Source: an uncultured Clostridia bacterium (GTDB taxonomy: Bacteria; Bacillota; Clostridia; Saccharofermentanales; Saccharofermentanaceae). Taken from it: 64,000 nucleotides of DNA. The notes beneath the pieces are model-generated. The model was given only the letters and a program-made list of their open reading frames with translations, searched no databases and had not been told where the DNA came from. Both the position numbers and the translations under genes were made by a program. Below, one piece after another: positions 1 to 9,356 of this stretch. Position 1 is the first letter of the stretch. Every line of letters begins with the position of its first letter. The DNA lies in NCBI GenBank assembly GCA_947303185.1, contig CAMYXF010000004.1, forward strand, positions 124,001 to 188,000, written 5' to 3'.

Positions 1-515
1 TTAACATATGCGCCGGGCGCGATAAGAACGTTGTTGCCGATCCTGATATTACCTACGATGACGGCATTTGCGCCAATCCATACATAATTACCGATATGAG
101 GAGAACCCTTTCTCTTACCTCTGAACTGGGTTCCGATGACTACGCCGGTCGATACGTTGACGTTATGGCCGATAATGCTCTTCGGGTGGATGATTACACG
201 GCCGAAATGCGCGAGGTAAAAGCCCTTGCCGATCTCCGTATCGTAAGGAATCTGGAAATGATATTTACGGCTCAGTCTGTCGAGTCTGAAGTTAGTCACT
301 GCAAACTTAACCTGATAGAGCTTTTTCTTGATGCCGTCCCACTTCTTGATCTGGTCAGCATAATAACGCGTACGTCTCATTACGCTGATATAGCTGAATT
401 CCGGGGATGATCTTCTCTCTTCAAGATAGCATGCGTAGATGTTCTTGTAGCGACGTGCATTGCCGGTGTATCTGAACAAATCGGCATAAATGATGTCTTT
501 TAACTCATCAGTCAT
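1..515 (-). CDS. Hexapeptide-repeat acyltransferase, serine acetyltransferase-like (3' end cut by window)
   Basis: The visible 171 codons start at ATG 515, preceded by a GGAGGG ribosome binding site; no stop is reached before the window edge. About 80 residues of helical N-terminal sequence are followed by left-handed beta-helix hexapeptide repeats (for example IGKGFYLAHFG, IGHNVNVSTGVVIG, IGNYVWIGANAVIVG, IGNNVLIAPGAYV). This order resembles the serine O-acetyltransferase/capsular acetyltransferase group, which transfers an acetyl group from acetyl-CoA to a hydroxyl. The substrate cannot be told: serine (cysteine synthesis) or a surface sugar are both possible. It is divergent from the AraC-type regulator at 729, with a shared 213-bp control region. 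Confidence 0.7.
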   Translation of the reverse strand, partial: MTDELKDIIYADLFRYTGNARRYKNIYACYLEERRSSPEFSYISVMRRTRYYADQIKKWDGIKKKLYQVKFAVTNFRLDRLSRKYHFQIPYDTEIGKGFYLAHFGRVIIHPKSIIGHNVNVSTGVVIGTQFRGKRKGSPHIGNYVWIGANAVIVGNIRIGNNVLIAPGAYV

Positions 516-651
516 GAATGCACATCCCTCCATCTTCCTTAATAAAAAAATTCTATTACTTTTTGCAAAATAACTCAATAAGATTTTGTGCTCAAACGCC
601 CTATTCTTACTAGTTTGTAATATTTTTCCATTTCCTATTTCTCAAGTGTGC

Positions 652-680
652 TTTACACAACCTCAAAAGAAATATACAAT
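652..680 (+). promoter_or_regulatory. Candidate sigma-A promoter for the AraC-type gene
   Basis: TTTACA (652-657) and TACAAT (675-680) are separated by 17 bp and lie about 50 bp upstream of the ATG at 729. The spacing is ideal and both boxes match the consensus at five of six positions. The rest of 516-728 is AT-rich and shows nothing else I can name. Confidence 0.5.
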
Positions 681-728
681 TTTTCTAGGAAATTCGACAT
701 GAAAATTTGATTTTTAGAGGGCCGGAAT

Positions 729-1484
729 ATGAATATAGAAAAAGAACTCGCGAAAAGACTTATGGACGAAGGTGAATCAGGCAACCGCCAGATCGCTTAC
801 AACCACGAAATCAGCTTCTACGAACTCGTAGCAAGCGGCAACATGCACAGATTCGAGGAAGCCCTCAAGACAATCGGCTCCACCCAGAATCTCGGCACAC
901 TCAGCCCCGACAAGCTCCGCAACGTCAAATACCACACGGTAATCCTCACTGCCCTCGTCAGCAGATTCTGCATCGAGGCCGGCCTTGAGATTTCCGTAGC
1001 ATATAACTTGAGCGACATCTTCATCGAACTCATCGACGCTGCAGGCTCAATTGACGAGGTTTATACCGTCCAGAACGAGATGCTGCGTTCTTACTGTCGC
1101 AAGATGAGCGACCTTTCCAAGAACCGCGTCGTCTCCCGCCACATCGTCGTAGCCATCGACTACATCAGATCACACATCCAGGAGAACCTCACGGTCGAAT
1201 CGATCGCCGACTCACTCTCGCTTAACTCAAGCTATCTTTCCAAACTCTTCAAGCAGGAAATGGGCATCACGTTAAGCCGCTACATCAGGGACCAGAAGAT
1301 CAACGTCGCATGCAACATGTTAAGACACCTGGACGAGTCTTCCCTCACCATCGCAAACTACCTGGGCTTCTCCTCACAGTCCCACTTCATTCAGGTCTTC
1401 AAGAAGTCTACCGGCATGACCCCTGAGGAATACCGCCGTAAGAACTACCACCAGAGCTGGATGAACGGCGAAGGCGAAGAGTGA
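729..1484 (+). CDS. AraC-family transcriptional regulator
   Basis: This 251-residue protein has an uncharacterised N-terminal part (1-135) and a C-terminal AraC/XylS DNA-binding domain (about 140-240) with two helix-turn-helix units. The first is near VESIADSLSLNSSYLSKLFKQ and the second near TIANYLGFSSQSHFIQVFKK, followed by the family signature GMTPEEYRR. The N-terminus is not an obvious cupin, so the effector is unknown. The gene stands alone between a divergent acyltransferase and a strong terminator. AraC proteins usually activate nearby transport, metabolism or surface genes, but nothing in the sequence fixes the target. Confidence 0.85.
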   Translation: MNIEKELAKRLMDEGESGNRQIAYNHEISFYELVASGNMHRFEEALKTIGSTQNLGTLSPDKLRNVKYHTVILTALVSRFCIEAGLEISVAYNLSDIFIELIDAAGSIDEVYTVQNEMLRSYCRKMSDLSKNRVVSRHIVVAIDYIRSHIQENLTVESIADSLSLNSSYLSKLFKQEMGITLSRYIRDQKINVACNMLRHLDESSLTIANYLGFSSQSHFIQVFKKSTGMTPEEYRRKNYHQSWMNGEGEE

Positions 1485-1510
1485 ATCTCAATTTAATTCA
1501 AATAAACAAA

Positions 1511-1539
1511 GGGATGTCTCGTTGAGGCATCCCTTTTTT
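1511..1539 (+). terminator. Rho-independent terminator of the AraC-type gene
   Basis: GGGATG (1511-1516) pairs with CATCCC (1528-1533). The stem continues inward through a U-G wobble and CTC/GAG around a GTT loop, and is followed by six T residues. It lies 27 bp after the stop codon. Confidence 0.9.
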
Positions 1540-1541
1540 GT

Positions 1542-1875
1542 GTGTCGAAATGAAGCTTGGAGTATATCCTTTCGACACAATAACAGCGCTTTTGTGTCGA
1601 AACGATTCTTGGAGCAGTTCTTTTCGACACAATGTTCTCGAAAATGTATCGAAACAGCCCTCTGCGCAAAGCTTTTCGATAACCTGCTGGTCAAACACAC
1701 CCTGAACCACGTTTTAGACAGATAATCAGAGAATCTTTGTCTAAATAGCACTCAAAAAAAAGGCTTTTAGAGAAAATTTCCAAAAATCTTCTCTAAACAC
1801 CTCTCTAATCACATCGTTTAGAGAAGAATCCGCGAAAAGTTCTCTAAACGCCCATAAATCATTCAATATAGAGAA
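1542..1875. repeat. Alternating inverted half-site array, island 1
   Basis: Nine-bp half-sites alternate in orientation. GTGTCGAAA (1542, 1594) and GTATCGAAA (1646) each lie exactly 19 bp before TTTCGACAC (1570, 1622) or TTTCGATAA (1674). After a decayed stretch the core changes to TCTAAA: TTTAGACAG (1713), TTGTCTAAA (1737), TTTAGAGAA (1766), TTCTCTAAA (1789), TTTAGAGAA (1817), TTCTCTAAA (1840), TATAGAGAA (1867). Gaps within a divergent pair are 18-20 bp (usually 19), and gaps between pairs are 14-15 bp. Stem sequences differ between units but remain complementary across the 19-bp gap. The island fills the space between convergent genes (AraC type and ABC permease). Function unknown. Confidence 0.8.
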
Positions 1876-1917
1876 CGCGCACCAACATTGCGAACCAACA
1901 CAGCGCACGAGCACGCC

Positions 1918-4900
1918 TTACTCTGCGCTCTTCAGCGACTCGGCCATGTTTATCTTCTCGATCTTGGCGCGCATTATGAGATTTACTACCGTCGAGAATG
2001 CCAGAACAAAGGCCAAAGAGAATACGTAGCTCAGAGGCGCGATCCTTACCTGATAAGTGACCATATCCATTGCTATCTGCGCCATTACGAAGCGGTGCAA
2101 AAGGAAGCCCAGAGGGATTCCGACCAGGAAGCCCATGAGGACGAGGAGCACGTTTTCGCGCGTGACATATGCGCCGGTCTCTATCTTGTTGAAGCCCATG
2201 ACCTTCAAGGTCGCGATCTCACGTATACGCTCGGTGATGTTGATGTTATTGAGGTTAAAGAGCACGATGAATGCCAGTGCGGCGGCACTCGCGATTACGA
2301 GCACTATGACATAGTTCATTCTTTCCATGGTAGATGAAAAGCTGACTCTGGAATCCGCAGTTGAAGACCAGGTCCTTATGTCGTAATTATCGGAAAGATA
2401 AGAGGCGATCTTATATGAATCAGCAACTTCCTTCGAGCCGGTCTTAACGAGAAGAGTCTCCGGTGTATAAGGCTTGCCGAATGCTTCCCTGTAAGTGTTT
2501 GGTGTCATGAACACATAGTGCATCGTGTAGTTCGTGAAAACGGTGCCGACTTTGAGCGTTACTTCGTGCTCGTCATCGCCGTAAATCAATGTGATATAGT
2601 CGCCGGCTTTGACGTTGTTCTTTTCGGCGAGTTTTTCGGAGACAGCGATCTCGCCGTCAGCGGGCCACGCGCGTTCCTCTCCGGTCTTAACGTCTGTAAT
2701 GCCGAAGACATCGGTAATATTCGGATCATCTGATACGAACATCTCGAGATCTCTTACATAGCCTGAACCGCTGTTTTTGGCTACGTCGCCTTTGACGATG
2801 ACGTATTCGAATTCGACTCCTGTATTTGCCAGAGCATCCTTGGCAGCATCTTCAATCGCATACTGTCTGTACTTCTCATCGAAAGATACCACGAGGTCGT
2901 ACTTCATGATGTTGTCGTACTGGATGTTAACGACGTTGCAGATGGAGTCGTAAAGACCGAAAGCAGTGATGAGCAGTGCAGTGCATCCGGCGATGCCGAC
3001 AATCATCATCCACATTCTTCTCTTGAAGCGGAATACGTTACGCGCCGACACTTTATGGAGGAATTTCATTCTCTTCCAGATGAATCCGATGTATTCAAGA
3101 AGAATGCGCTTGCCCGGAAGCGGTGCCTTGGGTCTTATGAGTTCAGCGGGCATTCCCTTAAGCGCGGAAAGCGCCGTATACACAGTAACTCCGACGGTGC
3201 ACAAAAGCGCTACGATTATTACCAGGATGAAGAGCGGAATGCTCGTGGCAAACGAGACTTCCGTAAAGCCGTACATCATTTTATAGACTTCCCAGATTAC
3301 CGCCGGGAACACTTTCGTGCCTCCCAAAAATCCGAGAACGGTTCCGAGAATCGCAGCTGAGCCTGCATAGATCGAATACTTCATCACGATTGAGAAATCC
3401 GAGTATCCGAGAGCTCTCATGGTGCCGATTATTCCACGCTCGTCGCTAACCATTCTGCTCATTGTCGTGGAGCATACGAGTGCCGCGATTGCGAAAAAGA
3501 ATATCGGGAAAACAGATGCAACGCCGTCAACGATCTTCGCATCGTTATCGAAGCAGACATAGCCCGTATTCTTGTCTCTTCCAAGTATATATACTTCCGG
3601 ATCATCAACGCTCTCAAGCAGCTCAAATCCGTAGACAAGATTCGACCTGTAAACAGTGTCAGCCGTGTAGGAAAACTCGTTATATCCTTTCCAGTATTCG
3701 TAAACGCCGTCATGGTATTCTTTCCAGCCGTCATCTATCTTCTGCTGCGCATCTTCAATCTGCTCAAGGCCGTCGTAGTACTGGTCCAATCCGTCAGCAT
3801 ACTGTGAGTATGCGGAATCGAACTGCGCCTTGGAACTCTCATATGAAGAAAGGCTCATCTCGTACTGCATCTTGTCAGACATATAAGTCTGGTATTTTGT
3901 GCTGTAGTCTGAAAGCAGGCTTTCGTATGTTTTCTGCTTCTCATTAAGCTCAGTCTCGATGTCGTCAAAACCTGCTGCGGTCGCCTCAAGTTCAGCAATC
4001 TCAGCCTGCGCTTCTGCTATAAGATTCTGATAGTTTGCGAGCTGTTCTTCCTGGCTTGCGATCTGGCTTTCAAGACGCTGTCTTTCGATGTCTGTAGTAG
4101 CCTGTTCGAGCGCTGCCTTGTTGTTTTCGATGCCGGCCTCTAAAGATGCGACCGTGGATTCATAAGTCGAGATGGAGAACTCCAAAGAAGCTATTCTGGA
4201 TGTAGTCTGGCTCCTTGCAGTACGGAGGTCCGAACGCCCGTCGAAAATCTCCTGATAGAGCGAATCGATGTCTTCCTTAAGCGAATCGAGTTCGGCCTTC
4301 TCCCTGTCGACATTGCTGCCTGCAGCATCAAGAAGAACTTTGGTCGAAGTAAGTTCTCTCTGGTAATCGTCGAGCTGGCTCTTGGAATCATCAAGCGTTG
4401 CTTTTCCGTCTTCCAACTCTTTGCGTTTCTTATCAAGTTCGGTCTGGCCGTCCTCTAATTCTTTCCGCGCATCGTCAAGTTTTTTGCGTGCGTCTTCAAG
4501 TTCGTCGCGGCCGTCGGATATGCCTTCGTTGAACTCATCGATACCGTCGTAAAGTTTGTCGTATTCTTCGCGGAGTGTCTCTTCGAATCGGTCATTGATT
4601 ACGCTCGTGAGCATAACCTTGTACTGCTTTTCTGCGCTCTTCGCCCAGTCCTTATACTCATCAGAATAGATGTAAAGTCCGGTGTTCGCATAAAGATATG
4701 CTTCAGTGAAATATTCAGAATCAAAGGCTCCGGGAAGCGCGCATACATAGTACGAAATACTGCCTGAACCCTCATTCGAAGTACCTCTCTGGAAGTTCAG
4801 ATACATGGGAGTTCTCGCCGTGCCGACGATCGTATATTCCCTGTACTTGAACATGTCCAAAGACTGTTCGGTCGTCTCGTCAGTAATGACCAGCTTTGTT

Positions 4901-5328
4901 CCCAATTCAATGTCCGGAAACATATAAGCATCAATGACGATTTCATAGGGTTTTGAAGGGAGTCTTCCCGATTCAAGACTTAAGTGATTGACATTTTGTG
5001 TGATGGATAAAAACCTGACCGTATCACTTGCGACATTGTCTCCCATGATTGCGGAACAGTCAGCAGAATAAGCGCCTTCAACAACGCATCCTGTACGCTT
5101 TGCAAGTTCGTCGATATCTTCGTCGGTAAAGCCTATAGTCGACAGCAATTTGAAGTCGAACATTGAAGTCTCTTTGGTGTAAATATCGGCTGTATAAACG
5201 AACGAAGGAGTGGTTACTTTAAGGCCTGAGAAAAAGCCGACGCCAAGAGCAATTATCGCGAATATCGCGATAAATCTGGGGAAGGTCATCCTGATGGATC
5301 TTAATATTGTCTTGACGTAAGGACTCAT
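1918..5328 (-). CDS. FtsX/MacB-family ABC transporter permease with long coiled coil
   Basis: The ATG at 5328 overlaps the TAA stop of the upstream ATPase gene (TAATG), so translation is probably coupled; an in-frame GTG at 5334 is a less likely start. The 1,136-residue protein has a first membrane helix (about 18-40), a MacB-like extracytoplasmic part, a charged coiled coil (about 250-580, rich in DELEDARKKLDDARKEL-type heptads), a first FtsX core with three membrane helices (about 620-760), a second extracytoplasmic domain, and a terminal FtsX core (about 1010-1130). Such permeases couple ATP hydrolysis to mechanical work or lipid/peptide export at the membrane. The coiled coil is unusually long and probably reaches into the wall. 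Substrate unknown. Confidence 0.9.
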   Translation of the reverse strand: MSPYVKTILRSIRMTFPRFIAIFAIIALGVGFFSGLKVTTPSFVYTADIYTKETSMFDFKLLSTIGFTDEDIDELAKRTGCVVEGAYSADCSAIMGDNVASDTVRFLSITQNVNHLSLESGRLPSKPYEIVIDAYMFPDIELGTKLVITDETTEQSLDMFKYREYTIVGTARTPMYLNFQRGTSNEGSGSISYYVCALPGAFDSEYFTEAYLYANTGLYIYSDEYKDWAKSAEKQYKVMLTSVINDRFEETLREEYDKLYDGIDEFNEGISDGRDELEDARKKLDDARKELEDGQTELDKKRKELEDGKATLDDSKSQLDDYQRELTSTKVLLDAAGSNVDREKAELDSLKEDIDSLYQEIFDGRSDLRTARSQTTSRIASLEFSISTYESTVASLEAGIENNKAALEQATTDIERQRLESQIASQEEQLANYQNLIAEAQAEIAELEATAAGFDDIETELNEKQKTYESLLSDYSTKYQTYMSDKMQYEMSLSSYESSKAQFDSAYSQYADGLDQYYDGLEQIEDAQQKIDDGWKEYHDGVYEYWKGYNEFSYTADTVYRSNLVYGFELLESVDDPEVYILGRDKNTGYVCFDNDAKIVDGVASVFPIFFFAIAALVCSTTMSRMVSDERGIIGTMRALGYSDFSIVMKYSIYAGSAAILGTVLGFLGGTKVFPAVIWEVYKMMYGFTEVSFATSIPLFILVIIVALLCTVGVTVYTALSALKGMPAELIRPKAPLPGKRILLEYIGFIWKRMKFLHKVSARNVFRFKRRMWMMIVGIAGCTALLITAFGLYDSICNVVNIQYDNIMKYDLVVSFDEKYRQYAIEDAAKDALANTGVEFEYVIVKGDVAKNSGSGYVRDLEMFVSDDPNITDVFGITDVKTGEERAWPADGEIAVSEKLAEKNNVKAGDYITLIYGDDEHEVTLKVGTVFTNYTMHYVFMTPNTYREAFGKPYTPETLLVKTGSKEVADSYKIASYLSDNYDIRTWSSTADSRVSFSSTMERMNYVIVLVIASAAALAFIVLFNLNNINITERIREIATLKVMGFNKIETGAYVTRENVLLVLMGFLVGIPLGFLLHRFVMAQIAMDMVTYQVRIAPLSYVFSLAFVLAFSTVVNLIMRAKIEKINMAESLKSAE

Positions 5329-6029
5329 TACCACTCGATAGTATCAACGCTTACGGGATGCTCATTAGTGATCATGCTCGTGATCTTGCCGTTCTTAACT
5401 CTGATGACTCTGTCAGCCATCTCCGTAAGTGCGGAATTGTGCGTGATTATTACAACTGTCATTCCCTTCTCGGTGCTGAGAGACTGCAAAAGTTTAAGTA
5501 TCGCTTTACCCGTCTGGTAATCAAGCGCGCCCGTAGGCTCATCGCACAAAAGAAGCTTAGGGTTCTTGGCGATTGCTCTAGCTATTGAGACTCTCTGCTG
5601 CTCGCCGCCGGAAAGCTGTGCGGGAAAATTATTTTTACGGTCTGCGAGACCGACTTCATTCATCAGAAGATCGCAGCTGATCGGATCCTTTACGAGCTGC
5701 GCTGCCATCTCAACATTCTCATATGCCGTAAGGTTCGGAATGAGGTTATAGAACTGGAAAACGAATCCTACGTTCTGTCTTCTGAAAAGTGCAAGTTCGT
5801 TGGCATTGAGCATCGATATTTCTTTGCCGTCTAAGTAAACTCTGCCGGTCGTAAGTCTGTCCATTCCGCCAAGGATGTTGAGCAGCGTTGTCTTGCCGGC
5901 ACCTGACTGGCCGACGATAACGCAGAGCTCACCCTTTTCGATCTGGAAGGAACATCCGTCAAGCGCGGTAACATTTACCGAACCGGTCTTATAGATCTTT
6001 CTGACATCTCGGAATTCAATATATGACAT
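5328..6029 (-). CDS. ABC transporter ATP-binding protein, MacB/LolD type
   Basis: This 233-residue single ABC domain has Walker [10 protein letters not shown] (about 38-46), the signature LSGGEQQR, Walker [13 protein letters not shown] and the switch histidine in VIITH. The sequence between the motifs is typical of the MacB/LolD/FtsE group, which pairs with FtsX-fold permeases; the permease gene follows with a one-base overlap. It acts at the inner face of the membrane. The pair sits downstream of proS and the transglutaminase gene on the same strand with short gaps, so the four are probably co-transcribed at least in part. Confidence 0.93.
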   Translation of the reverse strand: MSYIEFRDVRKIYKTGSVNVTALDGCSFQIEKGELCVIVGQSGAGKTTLLNILGGMDRLTTGRVYLDGKEISMLNANELALFRRQNVGFVFQFYNLIPNLTAYENVEMAAQLVKDPISCDLLMNEVGLADRKNNFPAQLSGGEQQRVSIARAIAKNPKLLLCDEPTGALDYQTGKAILKLLQSLSTEKGMTVVIITHNSALTEMADRVIRVKNGKITSMITNEHPVSVDTIEW

Positions 6030-6061
6030 AAAATCTCTCCGTGCTCAAAGCACAAAATGAA

Positions 6062-7543
6062 TTATCTTCGTTCGATGTGAAACGGCTGCGTATCGTAGTC
6101 AGAAGCTATGTCGTACCACTGGTTCGGAACGCTGATATAAAGTCTCGGGCAGTCGTCAAACGCCCACTCCCTGATCGTCTCGACAGTGTCGGGAATGTAG
6201 ACATAGCTCAATTCATCGCAGTAGCAGAATGCCTGAACACCGATATACGTACAGCTCTCGGGAATATAAACATATTCAAGGTCTTCGCATGTATTAAACG
6301 CGTAGTCATCGATCCTCGTTATGGTATCCGGAAGAATGATCGTAGTCACAAGATCGCAGTCATCGAAGCAATTGGGTCCGATGCAATTAATCGCTGAACC
6401 CTCAGCGAAAACAAGTTTGTTAAAACAGTTCACATCATCAGGCATTTCAAGCAATCCGTAGCCTGAGATAATGCACGTGCCGTCTCTGGTGAGTTCATAT
6501 GTCGCATAATCACCGCAGCGTCCTGCAACCGGCTGGCAGTGTCTTGTATCCGCATCAAGGATCCTGTGATCGTTCGAGAATGACTCTAAAGGCAACAGAT
6601 AATAAAGCGTCGCATCTTCGTAAACATCGACGTCGCCTTCTTTGTTGTAGTACCTGGACATGTCGTATGTGGGATCAACGAAATGCCACTTATCTCCAAG
6701 ATAAACAGCAGCCCATGCGTGGTCTGAATAATCAGACGGAGAAGGCGTGTAATTTACCTGCTCATCGTAGCTTCCCATACCGATACCGAACTCAACGGTT
6801 GCGGGGATTCCCTGTGCCCTGCACAAAGCGGTGAAGCAGTTGCCGAAGCCTTCGCAGATACCCTTGCCGTCTCTTAAGATATCGACTGCGCTGTCCTGAT
6901 ATCCGCCTGCATCACTATATGCTTCTTCGTTGTCGTAAGCCATCTGGTGCGCGATGTATACATAGATGCGGTAAACCTTTTCCCAGTCATCCTTTGCACC
7001 GTTGCATATCTGATCGGAATAACCGATAAGTACCGGATCGTCGCACTCGATGTCGTTCATGGGCTCTAAGCACTCTTTCAAAGACTGCTCGTCAGTCCAC
7101 ATTTCTTCGCATGACTTCAGGTTGAATTCGTAATTAGGCGACTTCCAGAAATAAAGGTTGCCACCGCTCATATAGATAATGTTGTTGCCGTTGTCAACGG
7201 ATCTTCCGAAAGCCTCATAAGTCAGCGTGACATAGTAGAGTTCGTCTTCACTCATGTCGGCCGAAAAGTCGACGTCAAAAGAAGTGCCGCCTCTGGAATA
7301 AGTCCTGACGGTCTTCATGGTCTTGCATTTCGAGAGCGTGATATCGTACTCCCTGCTGACATCGGAAGAAAAAATGGCCCTGCCTCCGGAGAGACTGAAA
7401 TCAACAGTCGCACCGTCAGCGAGGGTCAGTTCATACGAATCAAATATCGCAGGTCTAAAATCACCTTTCCTGAAAATTCCCGGAAAAGCGTTAAGGGTAA
7501 TTGTTGCGCAAAGAATAACAGATGCGGCTACCCTCAAAAACAC
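6062..7543 (-). CDS. Secreted transglutaminase-like protein with BspA-type leucine-rich repeats
   Basis: The start is a GTG at 7543, two bases after the proS stop, with the AAGGAG ribosome binding site lying inside the last proS codons. The 493-residue product begins with a hydrophobic signal segment (2-22). A transglutaminase-like core follows, with candidate catalytic residues Cys in GKGICEGF (about 229), His in DHAWAAVY (about 275) and Asp in FVDPTYD (about 290). The C-terminus (about 365-485) carries LRR_5/BspA repeats such as NCFDDCDLVTTIILPDTITRI. No lipobox or LPXTG motif is seen. Proteins of this design are surface or secreted cysteine enzymes or peptidases; the substrate is unknown, and the LRR part probably binds a partner or surface. 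Confidence 0.8.
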   Translation of the reverse strand: MFLRVAASVILCATITLNAFPGIFRKGDFRPAIFDSYELTLADGATVDFSLSGGRAIFSSDVSREYDITLSKCKTMKTVRTYSRGGTSFDVDFSADMSEDELYYVTLTYEAFGRSVDNGNNIIYMSGGNLYFWKSPNYEFNLKSCEEMWTDEQSLKECLEPMNDIECDDPVLIGYSDQICNGAKDDWEKVYRIYVYIAHQMAYDNEEAYSDAGGYQDSAVDILRDGKGICEGFGNCFTALCRAQGIPATVEFGIGMGSYDEQVNYTPSPSDYSDHAWAAVYLGDKWHFVDPTYDMSRYYNKEGDVDVYEDATLYYLLPLESFSNDHRILDADTRHCQPVAGRCGDYATYELTRDGTCIISGYGLLEMPDDVNCFNKLVFAEGSAINCIGPNCFDDCDLVTTIILPDTITRIDDYAFNTCEDLEYVYIPESCTYIGVQAFCYCDELSYVYIPDTVETIREWAFDDCPRLYISVPNQWYDIASDYDTQPFHIERR

Positions 7544-7546
7544 CTT

Positions 7547-9241
7547 TTAGATCTCCTTGGCAAGTTTAACAGCTTCGTCAACTGTGATCTCGGAAGCTTC
7601 GCTTGAATCTCTTCTCTTAACTTCTACGATACCTTCACCGGCTCTTCTGCCTACCGTGATACGGAGCGGAATACCGAGGAGGTCAGCATCCTTGAACTTA
7701 ACGCCCGGACGCTCATTTCTGTCGTCGATGAGAACTTCGCAGCCAGCAGCAGTAAGGTCACCGTAGATCTTCTCTGCTACGCCCATGATCTCCTCATCGT
7801 TAGCCTTTGTAGGAACAACGATAACCTTGTAAGGAGCAACGATTGAAGGCCAGATGATTCCGTCGTCATCGTGATACTGCTCAATGATCGCAGCAAGTAC
7901 TCTGGATACGCCGATACCGTAGCATCCCATTACCATGCTGTGTTCCTTACCGTTGTTGTCGAGATATACACAACCCAAAGCATCGGAATACTTTGTACCG
8001 AGCTTGAAGATGTGTCCAACCTCAACGCCTCTTGCCATGCCGAGCTTACCCTTGCCGCACTTGGGGCAGATATCGCCAGCCTTTGCGTTTGTGATATCAG
8101 CTGTCTTGTCAGCTGTGAAATCTCTGCCGATATTAACGTTCTTGAAGTGGTAGTCTGTCTCGCAAGCGCCGACTACAAAGTTCTTCATGCCTGCAACTTC
8201 AGGGTCAACAACGATATCAACCTTCTGCTTGAGGTTAACAGGACCTGCAAAACCAACCTTTGCGCCTGTGATCATCTCAACGTCAGCGAAAGCAGCGAGC
8301 TCCATCTCTGTAGCATCGTAAAGATTGCCGAGCTTTGTCTCGTTGATGTCTCTGTCACCTCTGCACATAGCAGCAACGAACTTGCCGTCAATGTTGTAAA
8401 GGATCGTCTTAACGAAAGCCTCAGGTCCGCAGTTAAGGTAACCGCAGAGCTCTTCGATAGTCTTAACGTCAGGTGTGTGGATCTTCTCGATCTCGAGTTC
8501 AGCTGCTGTATCAGCCTCTCCTCTTGTCCAGCCTGCCTTCTCCTCGTTTGCAGCATAACCGCACTCGTCGCAGAAGCAGATAGCATCCTCACCGACTTCA
8601 CTCTTAACCATGAACTCCTGTGAGCCGGAACCGCCCATTGCGCCGGAGTCTGCATCAACGATTGTGTAATCAAGTCCGAGTCTGTCGAAGATCGCTCTGT
8701 AAGCGTCGTACATCTTCTTGTAGGAGATGTCGAGACCAGCCTCGTCAACGTCAAAGGAATAAGCATCCTTCATGACGAACTCTCTTGCACGGATAACGCC
8801 GAATCTCGGACGCTTCTCGTCTCTGTACTTGTGCTGGATCTGATAAAGAGTAACAGGAAGCTGCTTGTAAGATCTGATTGAATCTCTTACAGCCTCTGTG
8901 AAAGGCTCTTCGTGCGTAGGACCTAAGCAGAAAGATCTGCCGCCTCTGTCGGTAAGTCTGAACATCTCAGGACCGAACTTCTCCCATCTGCCTGAACCCT
9001 GGTAAGCCTCAGCAGGAAGAAGTGCCGGCATGATGAGCTCCTGTGCTCCTGCCTTGTCCATCTCTTCTCTGATAACTGCTTCAACCTTCCTGTAGGTACG
9101 GTAACCCATAGGCATGAATGAATAAACGCCGGATGCCATCTTGCGGATCAAACCCGCTCTAAGCATCAGTCTGTGTGACGGGATCTCAGCATCTGCGGGG
9201 ATCTCTCTTTGTGTAGCCAAAAAAAGTTCGGAAACTCTCAT
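7547..9241 (-). CDS. proS: Prolyl-tRNA synthetase, bacterial type with editing domain
   Basis: The protein charges tRNA-Pro with proline in the cytoplasm. It has 564 residues, close to the 572 of E. coli ProS. Class II motifs are present (motif 1 [19 protein letters not shown]; motif 2 around [25 protein letters not shown]). A YbaK-like editing insertion spans about 220-400, and the anticodon-binding domain includes [23 protein letters not shown]. The ATG at 9241 follows GGGAG. No T-box leader is visible: the 5' region is short and lacks the T-box core. It is the first gene of the proS-transglutaminase-ABC exporter run. Confidence 0.96.
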   Translation of the reverse strand: MRVSELFLATQREIPADAEIPSHRLMLRAGLIRKMASGVYSFMPMGYRTYRKVEAVIREEMDKAGAQELIMPALLPAEAYQGSGRWEKFGPEMFRLTDRGGRSFCLGPTHEEPFTEAVRDSIRSYKQLPVTLYQIQHKYRDEKRPRFGVIRAREFVMKDAYSFDVDEAGLDISYKKMYDAYRAIFDRLGLDYTIVDADSGAMGGSGSQEFMVKSEVGEDAICFCDECGYAANEEKAGWTRGEADTAAELEIEKIHTPDVKTIEELCGYLNCGPEAFVKTILYNIDGKFVAAMCRGDRDINETKLGNLYDATEMELAAFADVEMITGAKVGFAGPVNLKQKVDIVVDPEVAGMKNFVVGACETDYHFKNVNIGRDFTADKTADITNAKAGDICPKCGKGKLGMARGVEVGHIFKLGTKYSDALGCVYLDNNGKEHSMVMGCYGIGVSRVLAAIIEQYHDDDGIIWPSIVAPYKVIVVPTKANDEEIMGVAEKIYGDLTAAGCEVLIDDRNERPGVKFKDADLLGIPLRITVGRRAGEGIVEVKRRDSSEASEITVDEAVKLAKEI

Positions 9242-9356
9242 TTAACTTGCTCCCTATATTATTAATAATTATACGGGTGTAAGTATATACGAGAGGGTTG
9301 CAATTTGCAATTGAAATTAATGGCGGAGGTGCGGCTGCTTCCGGTGAGCCCGCCTT

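Noticed and set aside
1522..1725. Short open frames through island 1
   Set aside because: They arise from the repeat half-sites, have no ribosome binding site and are not protein-like.
1542..1875. Island 1 as a stack of ordinary terminators for the convergent genes
   Set aside because: The arms are AT-rich with 19-nt loops and no T tracts, and the AraC-type gene already has a strong terminator at 1511-1539.
9242..9356. T-box leader for proS
   Set aside because: No T-box core, specifier hairpin or terminator is seen, and the likely leader is much too short.
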